The position numbers and the translations under genes are program-made. Below are positions 35,382-44,230 of a stretch of 64,000 nucleotides of DNA, piece by piece (position 1 is the stretch's first letter; each line of letters begins with the position of its first letter). The notes beneath the pieces were generated by a model. That model made no database searches. It saw only the letters and a list, made by a program, of their open reading frames with translations, and was not told the origin of the DNA. This DNA is from Microbacterium sp. T2.11-28. GTDB lineage: Bacteria; Actinomycetota; Actinomycetes; Actinomycetales; Microbacteriaceae. The stretch is from positions 124,001 to 188,000 of the forward strand of contig NZ_CATNHF010000023.1 in NCBI RefSeq assembly GCF_950097975.1. Reading direction: 5' to 3'.

Positions 35382-37193
35382 ATGACGCTGCCGAGGATCG
35401 CGCCGCGCCTCAACCGGCTGCGCGGACGCCTGCCCGTGTGGATGCGGGTCGCCCTCGACATCACGGCCGTCGTCCTCGGCGCCGTGCTCGCGGTCCGGCC
35501 GACGACGGCGCTGGACGTGCTCGCCCTGCTGCTGGGCGGCGGCATGGTGCTCGCCGGGATCCTCCTGTTCTTCGAGGATGCCGGCGCCGACCCGCCCCGG
35601 GTGCGCTGGCGGTTCGCGCTCGTGGGCGTCTGGCTGGCGGCGGGACTGTTCGTGCTGCTGTGGCCGGGACTGACCGTGCGGGTGGCGGCGGTGCTCGTGG
35701 GGGGCTCGCTGCTGCTGGCGGGACTGCTCGGCGTCGTCGGCGCCTTCCGGCGGGGACGGGGTCTCGACGCCCGGATCGCGGATGCCGCCTTCGGCACGTC
35801 GGGGCTGATCTTCGGCGCGGTGGCGCTCGCCTGGCCCGACATCACCCTGCTGGTCGCGGCCGCCGCCTCGGGCGTGTGGCTCCTGGCGCAGGGTATCGCG
35901 GGGCTGTGGACGCTCCTGCGCGAACGGCGCGATCGCCGGGGGCGCGGCGCGGCGGATCGGCGCCGGCCCGCACGCCGGTGGGGACGCACCGTGGTCGCGC
36001 TCGGGGCGGTCGCCCTCGCGGTGACCACTGCGCTCGTGACGGCTCCGCTCAGCGAGGGGTCGACCGTCGTCGACGAGTTCTACGCCGCGCCGCGTGACGC
36101 GCCGGACGAGCCCGGACGGCTGATCCGAGCCGAGCCGTTCACGAACCAGATCCCCGCCGACGCGACGGCGTGGCGCATCCTCTACACGACGACCGGTGTC
36201 GACGGCGAGGTCAGGGTGGCGAGCGGGCTGGTCGTCGTGCCCCGCAAGGGCGAGGGGCCGTGGCCGGTGATCGACTGGAACCACGGGACGACCGGATTCG
36301 CGCAGCACTGCGCGCCCTCGCTGATGGAGCGCCCGTTCTGGGCGGGGGCGCTCTTCCAGCTGCCGCAGGTGATCGACGAGGGCTGGGCGCTCGTGGCCAC
36401 GGACTACATCGGGCTCGGCACGGAGGGGCCGCATCCGTACCTCGTCGGGCCGGCGAGCGCGTACGCGTCGCTCGACGCGGTGCGCGCCGCCCACGAGCTG
36501 GAGGACGCGCACCTGAGCGTGAACACCGTGGTCTGGGGGCACTCGCAGGGCGGCGGGGCGGCGCTGTGGACCGGTGCGCTGGCGCGCTCGTACGCACCGG
36601 AGCTGTTCCTCCGCGGCGTCGCGGCGCTGGCTCCCGCCGCCGAGCCGGCCGCGCTCGTCGCCCACCTCACGGGCGTGGTCGGGGGGAGCATCTTCACCTC
36701 GTTCGCGTTCGCGTCGTACGAGGCGATCTACGACGACGTCACCTACCGCGAGTACATCCGCCCGGGAGCGGAGGTGACGGTGCGGGCCATGTCGGAGCGC
36801 TGCCTGGCAGACCCCGGCACGCTGGTGTCGGCCGTGGCCTCCATCGGCCTGTCGACCGACCCGCGGCTGTTCGCGACCTCGCCCGCCACCGGTCCGCTGG
36901 GCCGCCACCTGCGCGAGAACGCCCCGCCGCCGACGGTGAGCGCCCCGGTGCTGGTGGCTCAGGGCGGCACCGACGGGATCGTGCGCCCCGCGACCCAGCG
37001 TCCGCTCGTGGAGCGCTTCTGCGCCGCCGGGCAGCTGCTGGACTACCGGCTCTACGAGGGGTTCGGCCACACCCAGATCGTCGAGCTGAAGTCCTCGCCC
37101 CTGCGCGAGGATCTGCTCGCGTGGACGGCGGACCGCTTCGCGGCCGTCCCCGTGGAGTCCGGATGCCAGGAGAGCGTGATCCCGTCGCCGTGA
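35382..37193 (+). CDS. Fusion: HdeD-like membrane domain + secretory lipase-type alpha/beta hydrolase
   Basis: A 603-residue protein in two parts. Residues about 18-185 contain six or seven helices resembling the HdeD/DUF308 family. A basic stretch and another helix (about 205-225) follow, then an extracytoplasmic alpha/beta hydrolase of the secretory-lipase (LIP) type. The nucleophile Ser is in GHSQGGGA (about 387-394), the Asp in GGTDGIV and the His in GFGHTQIVEL near the C-terminus. It probably hydrolyses lipid or ester substrates at the outer membrane face. ATG 35382 follows AGGAGG; a TAGGCT box at 35335-35340 is a probable -10. The fusion is unusual. Confidence 0.83.
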   Translation: MTLPRIAPRLNRLRGRLPVWMRVALDITAVVLGAVLAVRPTTALDVLALLLGGGMVLAGILLFFEDAGADPPRVRWRFALVGVWLAAGLFVLLWPGLTVRVAAVLVGGSLLLAGLLGVVGAFRRGRGLDARIADAAFGTSGLIFGAVALAWPDITLLVAAAASGVWLLAQGIAGLWTLLRERRDRRGRGAADRRRPARRWGRTVVALGAVALAVTTALVTAPLSEGSTVVDEFYAAPRDAPDEPGRLIRAEPFTNQIPADATAWRILYTTTGVDGEVRVASGLVVVPRKGEGPWPVIDWNHGTTGFAQHCAPSLMERPFWAGALFQLPQVIDEGWALVATDYIGLGTEGPHPYLVGPASAYASLDAVRAAHELEDAHLSVNTVVWGHSQGGGAALWTGALARSYAPELFLRGVAALAPAAEPAALVAHLTGVVGGSIFTSFAFASYEAIYDDVTYREYIRPGAEVTVRAMSERCLADPGTLVSAVASIGLSTDPRLFATSPATGPLGRHLRENAPPPTVSAPVLVAQGGTDGIVRPATQRPLVERFCAAGQLLDYRLYEGFGHTQIVELKSSPLREDLLAWTADRFAAVPVESGCQESVIPSP

Positions 37194-37234
37194 CGATTCA
37201 CCCCGCGAGCGGCGGACCCGGGGAGACGGCGCCG

Positions 37235-37240
37235 TATCCT
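37235..37240 (+). promoter_or_regulatory. Leaderless -10 box (TATCCT)
   Basis: TATCCT lies seven bases before ATG 37248. Confidence 0.6.
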
Positions 37241-37247
37241 GGATGCC

Positions 37248-39233
37248 ATGACCGATACCTCCCTCCGTTCGGGCATCGTGCTCGCCGAACTCAGCTCTGA
37301 GATCCGCCCCCAGGACGACCTGTTCCGTCACGTCAACGGGGCGTGGCTGGAGCGCACCGAGATCCCCGACGACAAGGCGCGGTGGGGCTCGTTCCACCTC
37401 ATCGCCGAGCAGGCCGAGAAGGATGTCCGCGCGATCATCGAGGAGGCGCAGTCGGCCGAGCCCGGCACCGAGGCGCGCAAGGTCGGCGACCTGTACGCCA
37501 GCTTCATGGACACCGCGCGGATCGAGGAGCTCGGCGCCGCGCCGCTCCAGGAGCAGCTGGCCCGCGTCGACGCCATCGACGGCATCCCCGCGCTCCTGCG
37601 GACCGTCGGCGAGCTGGAGCGCGAGGGTGTCGGCGGGTTCCTCGGCACCTACATCGAGCCCGATCCCGGCAACCCGCAGCGCTACGTCGTCTTCTTCGTG
37701 CAGGGCGGCCTGTCGCTGCCCGACGAGAGCTACTACCGGCTGGAGAACTTCGACAAGACGCGCGTCGCGTTCCGCTCGTACGTGCAGACGGTGCTCGGCC
37801 TGGCCGGAGCCGCCGACGCCGACGCCGACGCTCAGGCCGATCGCGTGCTCGCCCTCGAGACCGAGCTCGCCTCGCACCACTGGGACAACGTCCGCAGCCG
37901 CGACGCCGTCGCGACCTACAACCTCATGTCGTGGGACGCCGTCGGCGACCTGGTGGGCGTCGACCTCGATCCGTGGCTGACGGCCGTGGCGCCCGGGCAC
38001 GAGGACGGCTTCGCCGAGATCGACGTGAACCAGCCGAGCTACCTCGAAGGCCTGGGCGGGCTGCTGACCGAGGAGCGCCTGGACGACTGGAAGGCGTGGC
38101 TGCGCCTGCACGTCGTCCGCTCGTCGGCGCCCTTCCTGTCGGACGCGTTCGTCGAGGCGAACTTCGCCTTCTACGGCACCGAGCTCACCGGCGTGCCGGT
38201 GAACCGGGAGCGCTGGAAGCGCGGGGTGGGATTCGTCGAGGCGGCGATGGGCGAGGCGGTCGGCAAGGTCTACGTCGAGCGCCACTTCCCGCCCGCGGCC
38301 AAGGAGGCGATGGACGAGCTCGTCGCGAACCTCATCGAGGCGTACCGGCAGTCGATCTCCCGGCTCGAGTGGATGACCGAGGCGACGCGGGGGCGCGCCC
38401 TCGAGAAGCTCGCCGCCTTCACGCCGAAGGTCGGCTACCCGGTGAAGTGGAAGGACTACGACGCCCTGACGGTGGATGCCGCCGACCTCATCGGCAACGT
38501 CCGCCGCACCAACGCGTGGGAGCACGACCGTCAGCTCGCCAAGCTCGGCCGGCCGATCGACCGCGACGAGTGGTACATGACCCCGCAGACCGTCAACGCG
38601 TACTACAACCCGCTGATGAACGAGATCGTGTTCCCGGCGGCGATCCTCCAGTACCCGTTCTTCGACCTCGAGCGCGACGCCGCCGCCAACTACGGCGGGA
38701 TCGGCGCGGTGATCGGCCACGAGATCGGTCACGGCTTCGACGACCAGGGGAGCGCCTTCGACGGGACCGGCGCGCTCAACGACTGGTGGACCGACGAGGA
38801 CCGGGCGGCGTTCCAGGAGCGGACGGCGGCCCTCATCGAGCAGTACAACGCGCTCGTCCCGCTGGGGCTGGCCCCCGAGCACACCGTGAACGGCGCCCTC
38901 ACGATCGGCGAGAACATCGGCGACCTCGGAGGGCTCGGCATCGCGATCAAGGCCTACCGGCTCCACCTCGCCGCCACCGGGGAGGACGCGGACGGTCCGG
39001 TCATCGACGGGCTGACGGGCATCCAGCGGCTGCTCCTCAGCTGGGGCCAGATCTGGCAGCAGAAGGGGCGCGACGCCGAGACGATCCGCCTGCTCACGAT
39101 CGATCCGCACTCGCCGAACGAGTTCCGGTGCAACCAGATCGTGCGCAACGTCGACGAGTTCTACACGGCGTTCGATGTCAGCGAAGGCGATGGGCTCTGG
39201 CTCGACGCCGACAAGCGTGTCACCATCTGGTGA
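37248..39233 (+). CDS. M13-family zinc metallopeptidase (PepO/neprilysin-like)
   Basis: A 661-residue endopeptidase. The zinc site is HEIGH at 491-495, with the third ligand Glu555 in ENIGD (555-559). NAYYNP upstream is the substrate-binding NAY motif. The N-terminal PQDDLFRHVNGAWLERTEIP is the M13_N signature. The C-terminal tail ends in IW as in cytosolic members. No signal peptide is visible, so it likely acts on intracellular oligopeptides. The start is leaderless. The beta-lactamase-fold gene follows 84 bases downstream. Confidence 0.93.
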   Translation: MTDTSLRSGIVLAELSSEIRPQDDLFRHVNGAWLERTEIPDDKARWGSFHLIAEQAEKDVRAIIEEAQSAEPGTEARKVGDLYASFMDTARIEELGAAPLQEQLARVDAIDGIPALLRTVGELEREGVGGFLGTYIEPDPGNPQRYVVFFVQGGLSLPDESYYRLENFDKTRVAFRSYVQTVLGLAGAADADADAQADRVLALETELASHHWDNVRSRDAVATYNLMSWDAVGDLVGVDLDPWLTAVAPGHEDGFAEIDVNQPSYLEGLGGLLTEERLDDWKAWLRLHVVRSSAPFLSDAFVEANFAFYGTELTGVPVNRERWKRGVGFVEAAMGEAVGKVYVERHFPPAAKEAMDELVANLIEAYRQSISRLEWMTEATRGRALEKLAAFTPKVGYPVKWKDYDALTVDAADLIGNVRRTNAWEHDRQLAKLGRPIDRDEWYMTPQTVNAYYNPLMNEIVFPAAILQYPFFDLERDAAANYGGIGAVIGHEIGHGFDDQGSAFDGTGALNDWWTDEDRAAFQERTAALIEQYNALVPLGLAPEHTVNGALTIGENIGDLGGLGIAIKAYRLHLAATGEDADGPVIDGLTGIQRLLLSWGQIWQQKGRDAETIRLLTIDPHSPNEFRCNQIVRNVDEFYTAFDVSEGDGLWLDADKRVTIW

Positions 39234-39317
39234 CGAGCGCCGCGTGAGCGGCACACTCCGGCCCCGGGCACGCGACGTGCCGGACGAGCGGGGCGAACCC
39301 CCAGCGGAAGGATCAGC

Positions 39318-40268
39318 GTGAACGCGGCCGAGCCGTTCGAGTCCCACGCTCCCGCCGTCGCGGCCGCCGGGCTGCGGCGCGACACCGCTGCCCGAGGCGA
39401 CCTCCGGGCGGGCTCCCGCCCCCGTCGGTCCGGAGCCGGGCGGCGGTCGTTCACCGCGACGCTGCGCGCCCTCGACGATCTCGCCGCCTCGGGCGCCCAG
39501 GTCTCGGTGCACGTGTCCGACCTCGACCGCGGCACCGAGGTGCTCGCCGGCGACGACCACCTGACGCTGCCGGTGGGCGGCATCGGCGTGGTCCCGCTTC
39601 TCATCGAGACCGCCTCGCAGCTGGAGCGGGGGACCCTCGACGCGCTCGAGATCGTGGAGCGCTCCTCGGTGGACCCGGTCGAGGTGGGCGGGCTCTGGCG
39701 GCACCTGAAGGCGCCGGCCCTGCCGGTGTGCGACCTCGCCGTGCTCGCCGCCGCCACGGGCGACGCGATCGCGGCCAACGCGCTCCTCTCCCGCGTCGGG
39801 CTGGAGGCGGTGCGCGAGCGCATCGAGCGGATCGGACTGGTGCGCACCGCGCTCATGGACGGCTTCCGCGACCGCCGCGGCCCCGACGACGCCCCGCACG
39901 TCGCGCTCGCCTCCGCGGGGGAGCTGACGACGCTGTTCCGCGCGCTCGTGAACGCGCAGGTCGTCTCGCCCGCCGTCAGTGCGCAGGTGTCGGAATGGCT
40001 GAGCCTCGGCCACGACCTGTCGCTCGTGGCCTCGGCGACCGGCCTCGACCCGTTCGCCCACGACGACGACCGGCACCAGCTCCTGTTCGTCAACAAGACC
40101 GGGCGCGCCGACGGCGTCCGCGCCGAGGCCGGGGTGCTGGCCGGTCCGCGCGCCGGCGTCGCCTACGCGCTCATCGTCTGCTTCGACGACCTCTCGATGG
40201 CGCACCGGCTGCGCGCGCACGAGGCGTTCCGCACCCTCGGTCTCGAGCTGATGGAGTACGTCTACTGA
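39318..40268 (+). CDS. Class A beta-lactamase-fold protein lacking the catalytic Ser-Lys pair
   Basis: A 316-residue protein from GTG 39318, with GGAAGGA upstream. The fold is that of class A beta-lactamases: N-terminal strands (QVSVHVSDLDRGTEVLAGDDHLTLP), an all-helical middle and the KTG strand (FVNKTGRADGVRAEAGVLAG). Where active enzymes have SXXK the sequence reads GGIGV (about 87-91), so the Ser nucleophile and Lys base are both replaced. The SDN loop is also altered (TGDAIAAN). No secretion signal is obvious. It probably binds rather than cleaves a ligand. It may be cotranscribed with the M13 peptidase. Confidence 0.75.
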   Translation: MNAAEPFESHAPAVAAAGLRRDTAARGDLRAGSRPRRSGAGRRSFTATLRALDDLAASGAQVSVHVSDLDRGTEVLAGDDHLTLPVGGIGVVPLLIETASQLERGTLDALEIVERSSVDPVEVGGLWRHLKAPALPVCDLAVLAAATGDAIAANALLSRVGLEAVRERIERIGLVRTALMDGFRDRRGPDDAPHVALASAGELTTLFRALVNAQVVSPAVSAQVSEWLSLGHDLSLVASATGLDPFAHDDDRHQLLFVNKTGRADGVRAEAGVLAGPRAGVAYALIVCFDDLSMAHRLRAHEAFRTLGLELMEYVY

Positions 40269-40284
40269 CGCTGGCCGTCTCCCA

Positions 40285-40364
40285 CCGTGTCCCACACTCG
40301 GCGGGGCATGTCCCACTTTCGGCGGTTCCGGCCGGTCCGAACCAGCCGACAGTGGGACATGGCC
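40285..40364. repeat. GTCCCAC-family inverted repeat (copy 4)
   Basis: Direct copies CCGTGTCCCACACTCGGCGG (40285-40304) and GCATGTCCCACTTTCGGCGG (40306-40325) face an inverted copy GCCGACAGTGGGACATGGCC (40345-40364). It lies between convergent genes, 17 bases after one stop and 10 bases from the other. Confidence 0.85.
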
Positions 40365-40373
40365 GAGGGGGAC

Positions 40374-41255
40374 TCAGAAGATGATGGTGTGGTTGCCGTG
40401 GCGGATCACGCGGTCCTGCGCGTGCCACAGCACGGCGCGGGAGAGCACCTGCCGCTCGACGTCCGCACCGCGGCGGGCGAGCTCGGTGGTCGTCTCGGCG
40501 TGGGTGACGCGGATGGTGTCCTGCTCGATGATCGGGCCCTCGTCGAGGTCGCTCGTGACGTAGTGGCTCGTCGCCCCGATGAGCTTCACGCCGCGCTCCT
40601 TCGCCTTCTTGTACGGCTCGGCGCCGATGAACGCGGGCAGGAACGAGTGGTGGATGTTGATCACCGGCACGCCGAGCTGCTCGAGGAAGTCGGGCGAGAG
40701 GATCTGCATGTAGCGGGCGAGCACGACGAAGTCCACGTTGCCGACGAGCAGCTTGAGGATCTCCGCCTCCGACGCCGACTTGTCGGGTCCGGCGACCGAG
40801 GGCACGTGGAAGAACGGCACGCCGAAGCTGCGGACGTCCTCGGCGGTGGTGGTGTGGTTGGAGATCACCATCGGGATCGTCACCGGCAGGTCGCCGCGGC
40901 GGTGGCGCCACAGCAGGTCGAGCAGGCAGTGGTCCTGCTTGGAGGCCAGAATCGCCATGCGCTTGGGGACCGACTGATCGGTGAGCGACCACTCGAGCTC
41001 GAACTCGGCGAGCGTGCGATCGACCTCCGCCTCGATCTGCGGCCGGTCCGCCGCGAAGTCGGGGCGGTGGAACACGACCCGCTGGAAGTACGCGCCGCCC
41101 CGGGGATCGTCGGAGTACTGGTCGAACGCGACGATGTTGCCCCCGATGCGCGTGATCATCGCCGAGACGGCGGCGACGATGCCGGGCGTGTCCTTGCCGT
41201 GCACGATGAGGCAGGCGTGGGCAGGGAGCAGGTGCGGGTTGTGCACGGGAGGCAT
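40374..41255 (-). CDS. purU: Formyltetrahydrofolate deformylase
   Basis: A 293-residue cytosolic enzyme releasing formate from 10-formyl-THF for purine synthesis and one-carbon balance. Residues 10-90 form an ACT domain (CLIVHGKDTPGIVAAVSAMI). The formyltransferase-fold catalytic domain carries the N-H-D triad: N in VISNHTTT, H in INIHHSFLPAF and D in VTSDLDEGPIIEQD. ATG 41255 has a CAGAAT box six bases upstream (41262-41267). It is convergent with the beta-lactamase-fold gene and divergent from the nuclease-like paralogue. Confidence 0.94.
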   Translation of the reverse strand: MPPVHNPHLLPAHACLIVHGKDTPGIVAAVSAMITRIGGNIVAFDQYSDDPRGGAYFQRVVFHRPDFAADRPQIEAEVDRTLAEFELEWSLTDQSVPKRMAILASKQDHCLLDLLWRHRRGDLPVTIPMVISNHTTTAEDVRSFGVPFFHVPSVAGPDKSASEAEILKLLVGNVDFVVLARYMQILSPDFLEQLGVPVINIHHSFLPAFIGAEPYKKAKERGVKLIGATSHYVTSDLDEGPIIEQDTIRVTHAETTTELARRGADVERQVLSRAVLWHAQDRVIRHGNHTIIF

Positions 41256-41370
41256 GCATCGATTCTGCCGTGTCCGGACCGATGCCACGGCATCGGCGGC
41301 CGCACCGGCCGCGCGGATTCCCCGGTTCGCCGGTAGCATTCTCGGCACCCCCCGACGAAAGGCGACGCAG

Positions 41371-42597
41371 ATGCGTTCGACCGCGTACCCCCTGCCCGCG
41401 TCCCGGCGACGTCCCGCTGCCGCGCTGACGATCCTGCTCGCCCTCCTCCTGTCGGTCGCCGCCGTGAGCCCGGCGACCGCGGCGACCTCGAGACCGGCCC
41501 AGGTCGGCATCGTCAGCTATGTCGGGGCCGCTCTGACCGGTTCCGACAGCGCGTCGCTCACGATCCGGTGGGCGCCGGTGAAGACGGCCGTGAAGTACGA
41601 GGTCTTCGTGGGCAGCAGCTTCACCGGCGTGGCCGGGGTCACCACGCCGCGGGTCACGGTGCGCGAGCCCCAGGCCGTCATCCCCGGTCTCGCCCGCGGC
41701 AAGGACTACTTCGTCCAGGTCCGTGCCGTCGATGCCGCGGGCAAGGCGGGGTACAAGTCGTACCGCGTCGGCCACCGCACGATCGTCGCCGAGGGCTCCG
41801 GCGCGGCGAGCACCTACAAGCTCATGACGTGGAACGTCTGCTCGAACAAGTGCGCAGGGATCGCCACGCGGCAGAAGCTCGTGAACGCGAGGATCGTCGA
41901 GACCCAGCCCAGCATGGTCGCACTGCAGGAGGCGATCAAGTACACCGCGGCGCCGAGCGGCTACCGGTTCGCCTTCAAGGGCAACAACGCGATCCTGTAC
42001 GACACCGACGTCTTCAGCCTGGCCGCCACCGGCGAGCAGGTCCTGTTCTCCTCGAAGTACGCGAGCGGCGGCAACGGCGTCTCGTGGGCTGCGCTGAAGG
42101 ACCGGACGACGGGACGCCTCGCCGTCGTGTTCGACGCGCACCTGCGCACCGGGGCGACCTCGCGCGACGTCAATCAGCGGATCTACGAGAGCACCCGGAT
42201 GGTCGCGTTGGTGCGCAGCACGCTGGCCGTGCTGCGGATGGAGCACCCGTCGCTCGACTGGGACACCGCGGCCACCTTCGTCGCGGGCGATCTCAACACC
42301 CACAAGTCGCGCACCGGTGACGCCACGCTGGACAGGCTGGCCGCCGCCGGCTGGCACGACGCGTTCGATCAGGCCCGGGTGCTCGTCCGGCAGCACCACA
42401 ACAGCATGAACCCCAAGATGCTCGCGACGCCGCCGCTGGGCATCAAATGGGGCGACCACATCGACAAGGTGCTCGTGCAGCCGGGCAAGACCGTGGTCCT
42501 GAAGTGGGCCAACGTGCAGAAGATGACCGGCTCGAAGTACACGCGGCTCGCCTCCGACCACCTGCCCGTCATGGTCTGGCTGAGGACGACGGCCTGA
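41371..42597 (+). CDS. Secreted FnIII plus EEP-fold protein, paralogue of 233-1450
   Basis: A 408-residue exported protein from ATG 41371, after GAAAGG. Residues 1-38 are a signal peptide ending SPATAA. An FnIII-like domain (about 42-135) and EEP domain (150-408) follow. EEP residues match the paralogue: WNVCSNKC, LQE, FDAHL, GDLNTHKSRTG, GDHIDK and ASDHLPV. The two proteins share the RVGH-TI linker, the paired cysteines and FDQA-RQHHN before the C-terminus. The role is probably extracellular phosphodiester cleavage. Nearness to purU appears incidental. Confidence 0.8.
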   Translation: MRSTAYPLPASRRRPAAALTILLALLLSVAAVSPATAATSRPAQVGIVSYVGAALTGSDSASLTIRWAPVKTAVKYEVFVGSSFTGVAGVTTPRVTVREPQAVIPGLARGKDYFVQVRAVDAAGKAGYKSYRVGHRTIVAEGSGAASTYKLMTWNVCSNKCAGIATRQKLVNARIVETQPSMVALQEAIKYTAAPSGYRFAFKGNNAILYDTDVFSLAATGEQVLFSSKYASGGNGVSWAALKDRTTGRLAVVFDAHLRTGATSRDVNQRIYESTRMVALVRSTLAVLRMEHPSLDWDTAATFVAGDLNTHKSRTGDATLDRLAAAGWHDAFDQARVLVRQHHNSMNPKMLATPPLGIKWGDHIDKVLVQPGKTVVLKWANVQKMTGSKYTRLASDHLPVMVWLRTTA

Positions 42598-42621
42598 GCG
42601 GGGCTCTGCGAGACGACGCCG

Positions 42622-44148
42622 CTAGCGCACGCCCTTCATGAGCGCGAGCACCGGCTTGACCGCCACCAGCAGCGCCACGCCGACGCCCGCCGCGATGAGT
42701 CCGAGGGTCGCGAAGTACGGCACCTCGTTCTCGGGGTCGTAGAGGGTCGCCAGCTGTCCCGCGACCGCCGTGCCGAGCGACACCGACAGGAAGAACAGCG
42801 CCACCATCTGCGTGTGGAACCGCTCGGGGGCGAGCTTGGTGGTCACCGAGAGCCCGACGGGCGAGAGCAGCAGCTCGGCGATGGTGAACACGAGCAGGAT
42901 GCCGATGATCGCGAGCAGCGGCGTGGAGTTCGCCCCGCCGCCGGAGAACGGCAGGAACAGCAGGAACGCGGCTCCCATCACGATGGCGCCGAGGCCGAAC
43001 TTCACCGGCGTCGAGGGCTGCCTCTCGCCGAGCTTCGTCCACACCCAGGCGAAGACGCCGGACAGCACGATGATGAAGACCGGGTTGATCGACTGCACCC
43101 AGGGGACGGGCATCTCCCAGCCGAAGAGGTTCCGGTCCAGCCGCTGGTCGGAGTAGAACGTCAGCACCGTGAACTGCTGCTGGTAGAGCGACCAGAACGC
43201 CACGGAGGTCAGGAACAGCGGCAGGAAGCCCCACACGCGCGAGCGCTCGACCGTCGTGATCCGGCGGCTCGAGAGGATGACCGCGAAGTAGGCCACGGCG
43301 GCCGCGATCACGGCGACGATCACCACGAGCGCGAGGTTGTCGGCGCGGATCACCCCGACGAGCACCAGCACCACGATGAGTGCGAGCGCGCCGACGGCGA
43401 TCCCGATCATGAGCGGATAGCGGCTGCGGGGGAGGGGATTCGGGATCACGCCGGCCTCGGCGGGGAGCCCTCGGCGGCCGAACGAGTACTGCAGGAGGCC
43501 GGCGGCCATGCCGACCGCGGCGAGCCCGAAGCCCCAGTGGAAGCCGAGGCGGTCCTGCAGGAGGCCGGTCAGCAGGGGGCCGGCGAAGGCGCCGAGATTG
43601 ATGCCCAGGTAGAAGAGGGAGAACCCGGCGTCGCGCCGCGGATCCTCCGGCCGGTACAGCGTTCCCACGACGCTCGTGGCCGTGGCCTTGAGGCCGCCCG
43701 AGCCGATGGCGACGAGCACCAGGCCGACGCCGACGCCGATGAAGCCGGGCAGGAGCGCCAGGGCGATGTGGCCCGCCATGATGACGATGGCGCTGAGGAA
43801 CAGCACGCGCTCGGCGCCCAGCAGGCGGTCGGCGATCCATGCTCCGAGGATCGTGGACAGGTAGACGGCGCCGCCGTATGCGCCGACGATGCTCGCCGCG
43901 ATCGTCTGGTCCACGCCGAGTCCGCCGTCGGCGACCGAGAAGTACAGGTAGATGAGGAGGATCCCCTGCATGCCGTAGAAGCTGAAGCGCTCCCACATCT
44001 CCACGCCGAAGACGTGCGCCAGCGCCCAGGGCTGCCCGAAGAAGCGCGTGTCGTGGTCGCGGGTGTCGTGGGAGGGGGTCCCCGGTGCCGGGGCGGTCGC
44101 AGCGCCCGGCTCCGGTCCGACGGGCTCCTGGATACGAGGATCATCCAT
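42622..44148 (-). CDS. POT-family proton-dependent oligopeptide transporter
   Basis: A 508-residue inner-membrane symporter of the PTR2/POT group with about fourteen helices. EMWERFSFYGMQGIL near the start is the ExxERFxYY-type motif binding protons and peptide. GAWIADRLLGAERVLFLSAIV and FYLGINLGAFAGPLL are the PTR2 signatures. It imports di- and tripeptides, which fits the intracellular M13 peptidase encoded 3.4 kb away. The start is fixed by the leaderless TAGCCT box (44155-44160). The next gene upstream on the same strand ends 82 bases away. Confidence 0.92.
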   Translation of the reverse strand: MDDPRIQEPVGPEPGAATAPAPGTPSHDTRDHDTRFFGQPWALAHVFGVEMWERFSFYGMQGILLIYLYFSVADGGLGVDQTIAASIVGAYGGAVYLSTILGAWIADRLLGAERVLFLSAIVIMAGHIALALLPGFIGVGVGLVLVAIGSGGLKATATSVVGTLYRPEDPRRDAGFSLFYLGINLGAFAGPLLTGLLQDRLGFHWGFGLAAVGMAAGLLQYSFGRRGLPAEAGVIPNPLPRSRYPLMIGIAVGALALIVVLVLVGVIRADNLALVVIVAVIAAAVAYFAVILSSRRITTVERSRVWGFLPLFLTSVAFWSLYQQQFTVLTFYSDQRLDRNLFGWEMPVPWVQSINPVFIIVLSGVFAWVWTKLGERQPSTPVKFGLGAIVMGAAFLLFLPFSGGGANSTPLLAIIGILLVFTIAELLLSPVGLSVTTKLAPERFHTQMVALFFLSVSLGTAVAGQLATLYDPENEVPYFATLGLIAAGVGVALLVAVKPVLALMKGVR

Positions 44149-44230
44149 CCTTCGAGGCTATCCCCGGCGCGGGCGCCCTGTCAGGTCGGGTGGCGGCCCG
44201 CGCGTGGGAAGGCGGGCCGGGCGGCTGCCG

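Noticed and set aside
39335..39345. tRNA T-loop-like GTTCGAGTCCC
   Set aside because: It lies inside the beta-lactamase-fold coding region, and no acceptor, D or anticodon stems can be drawn around it.
35286..40316. Minus-strand open frame of more than 1,600 codons
   Set aside because: It is antisense to four well-supported genes (HdeD-lipase, M13 peptidase, beta-lactamase-fold, and part of others). Its composition is Arg/His/Gly-rich, as expected from the mirror frame of GC-rich coding sequence, and no domain motif appears.
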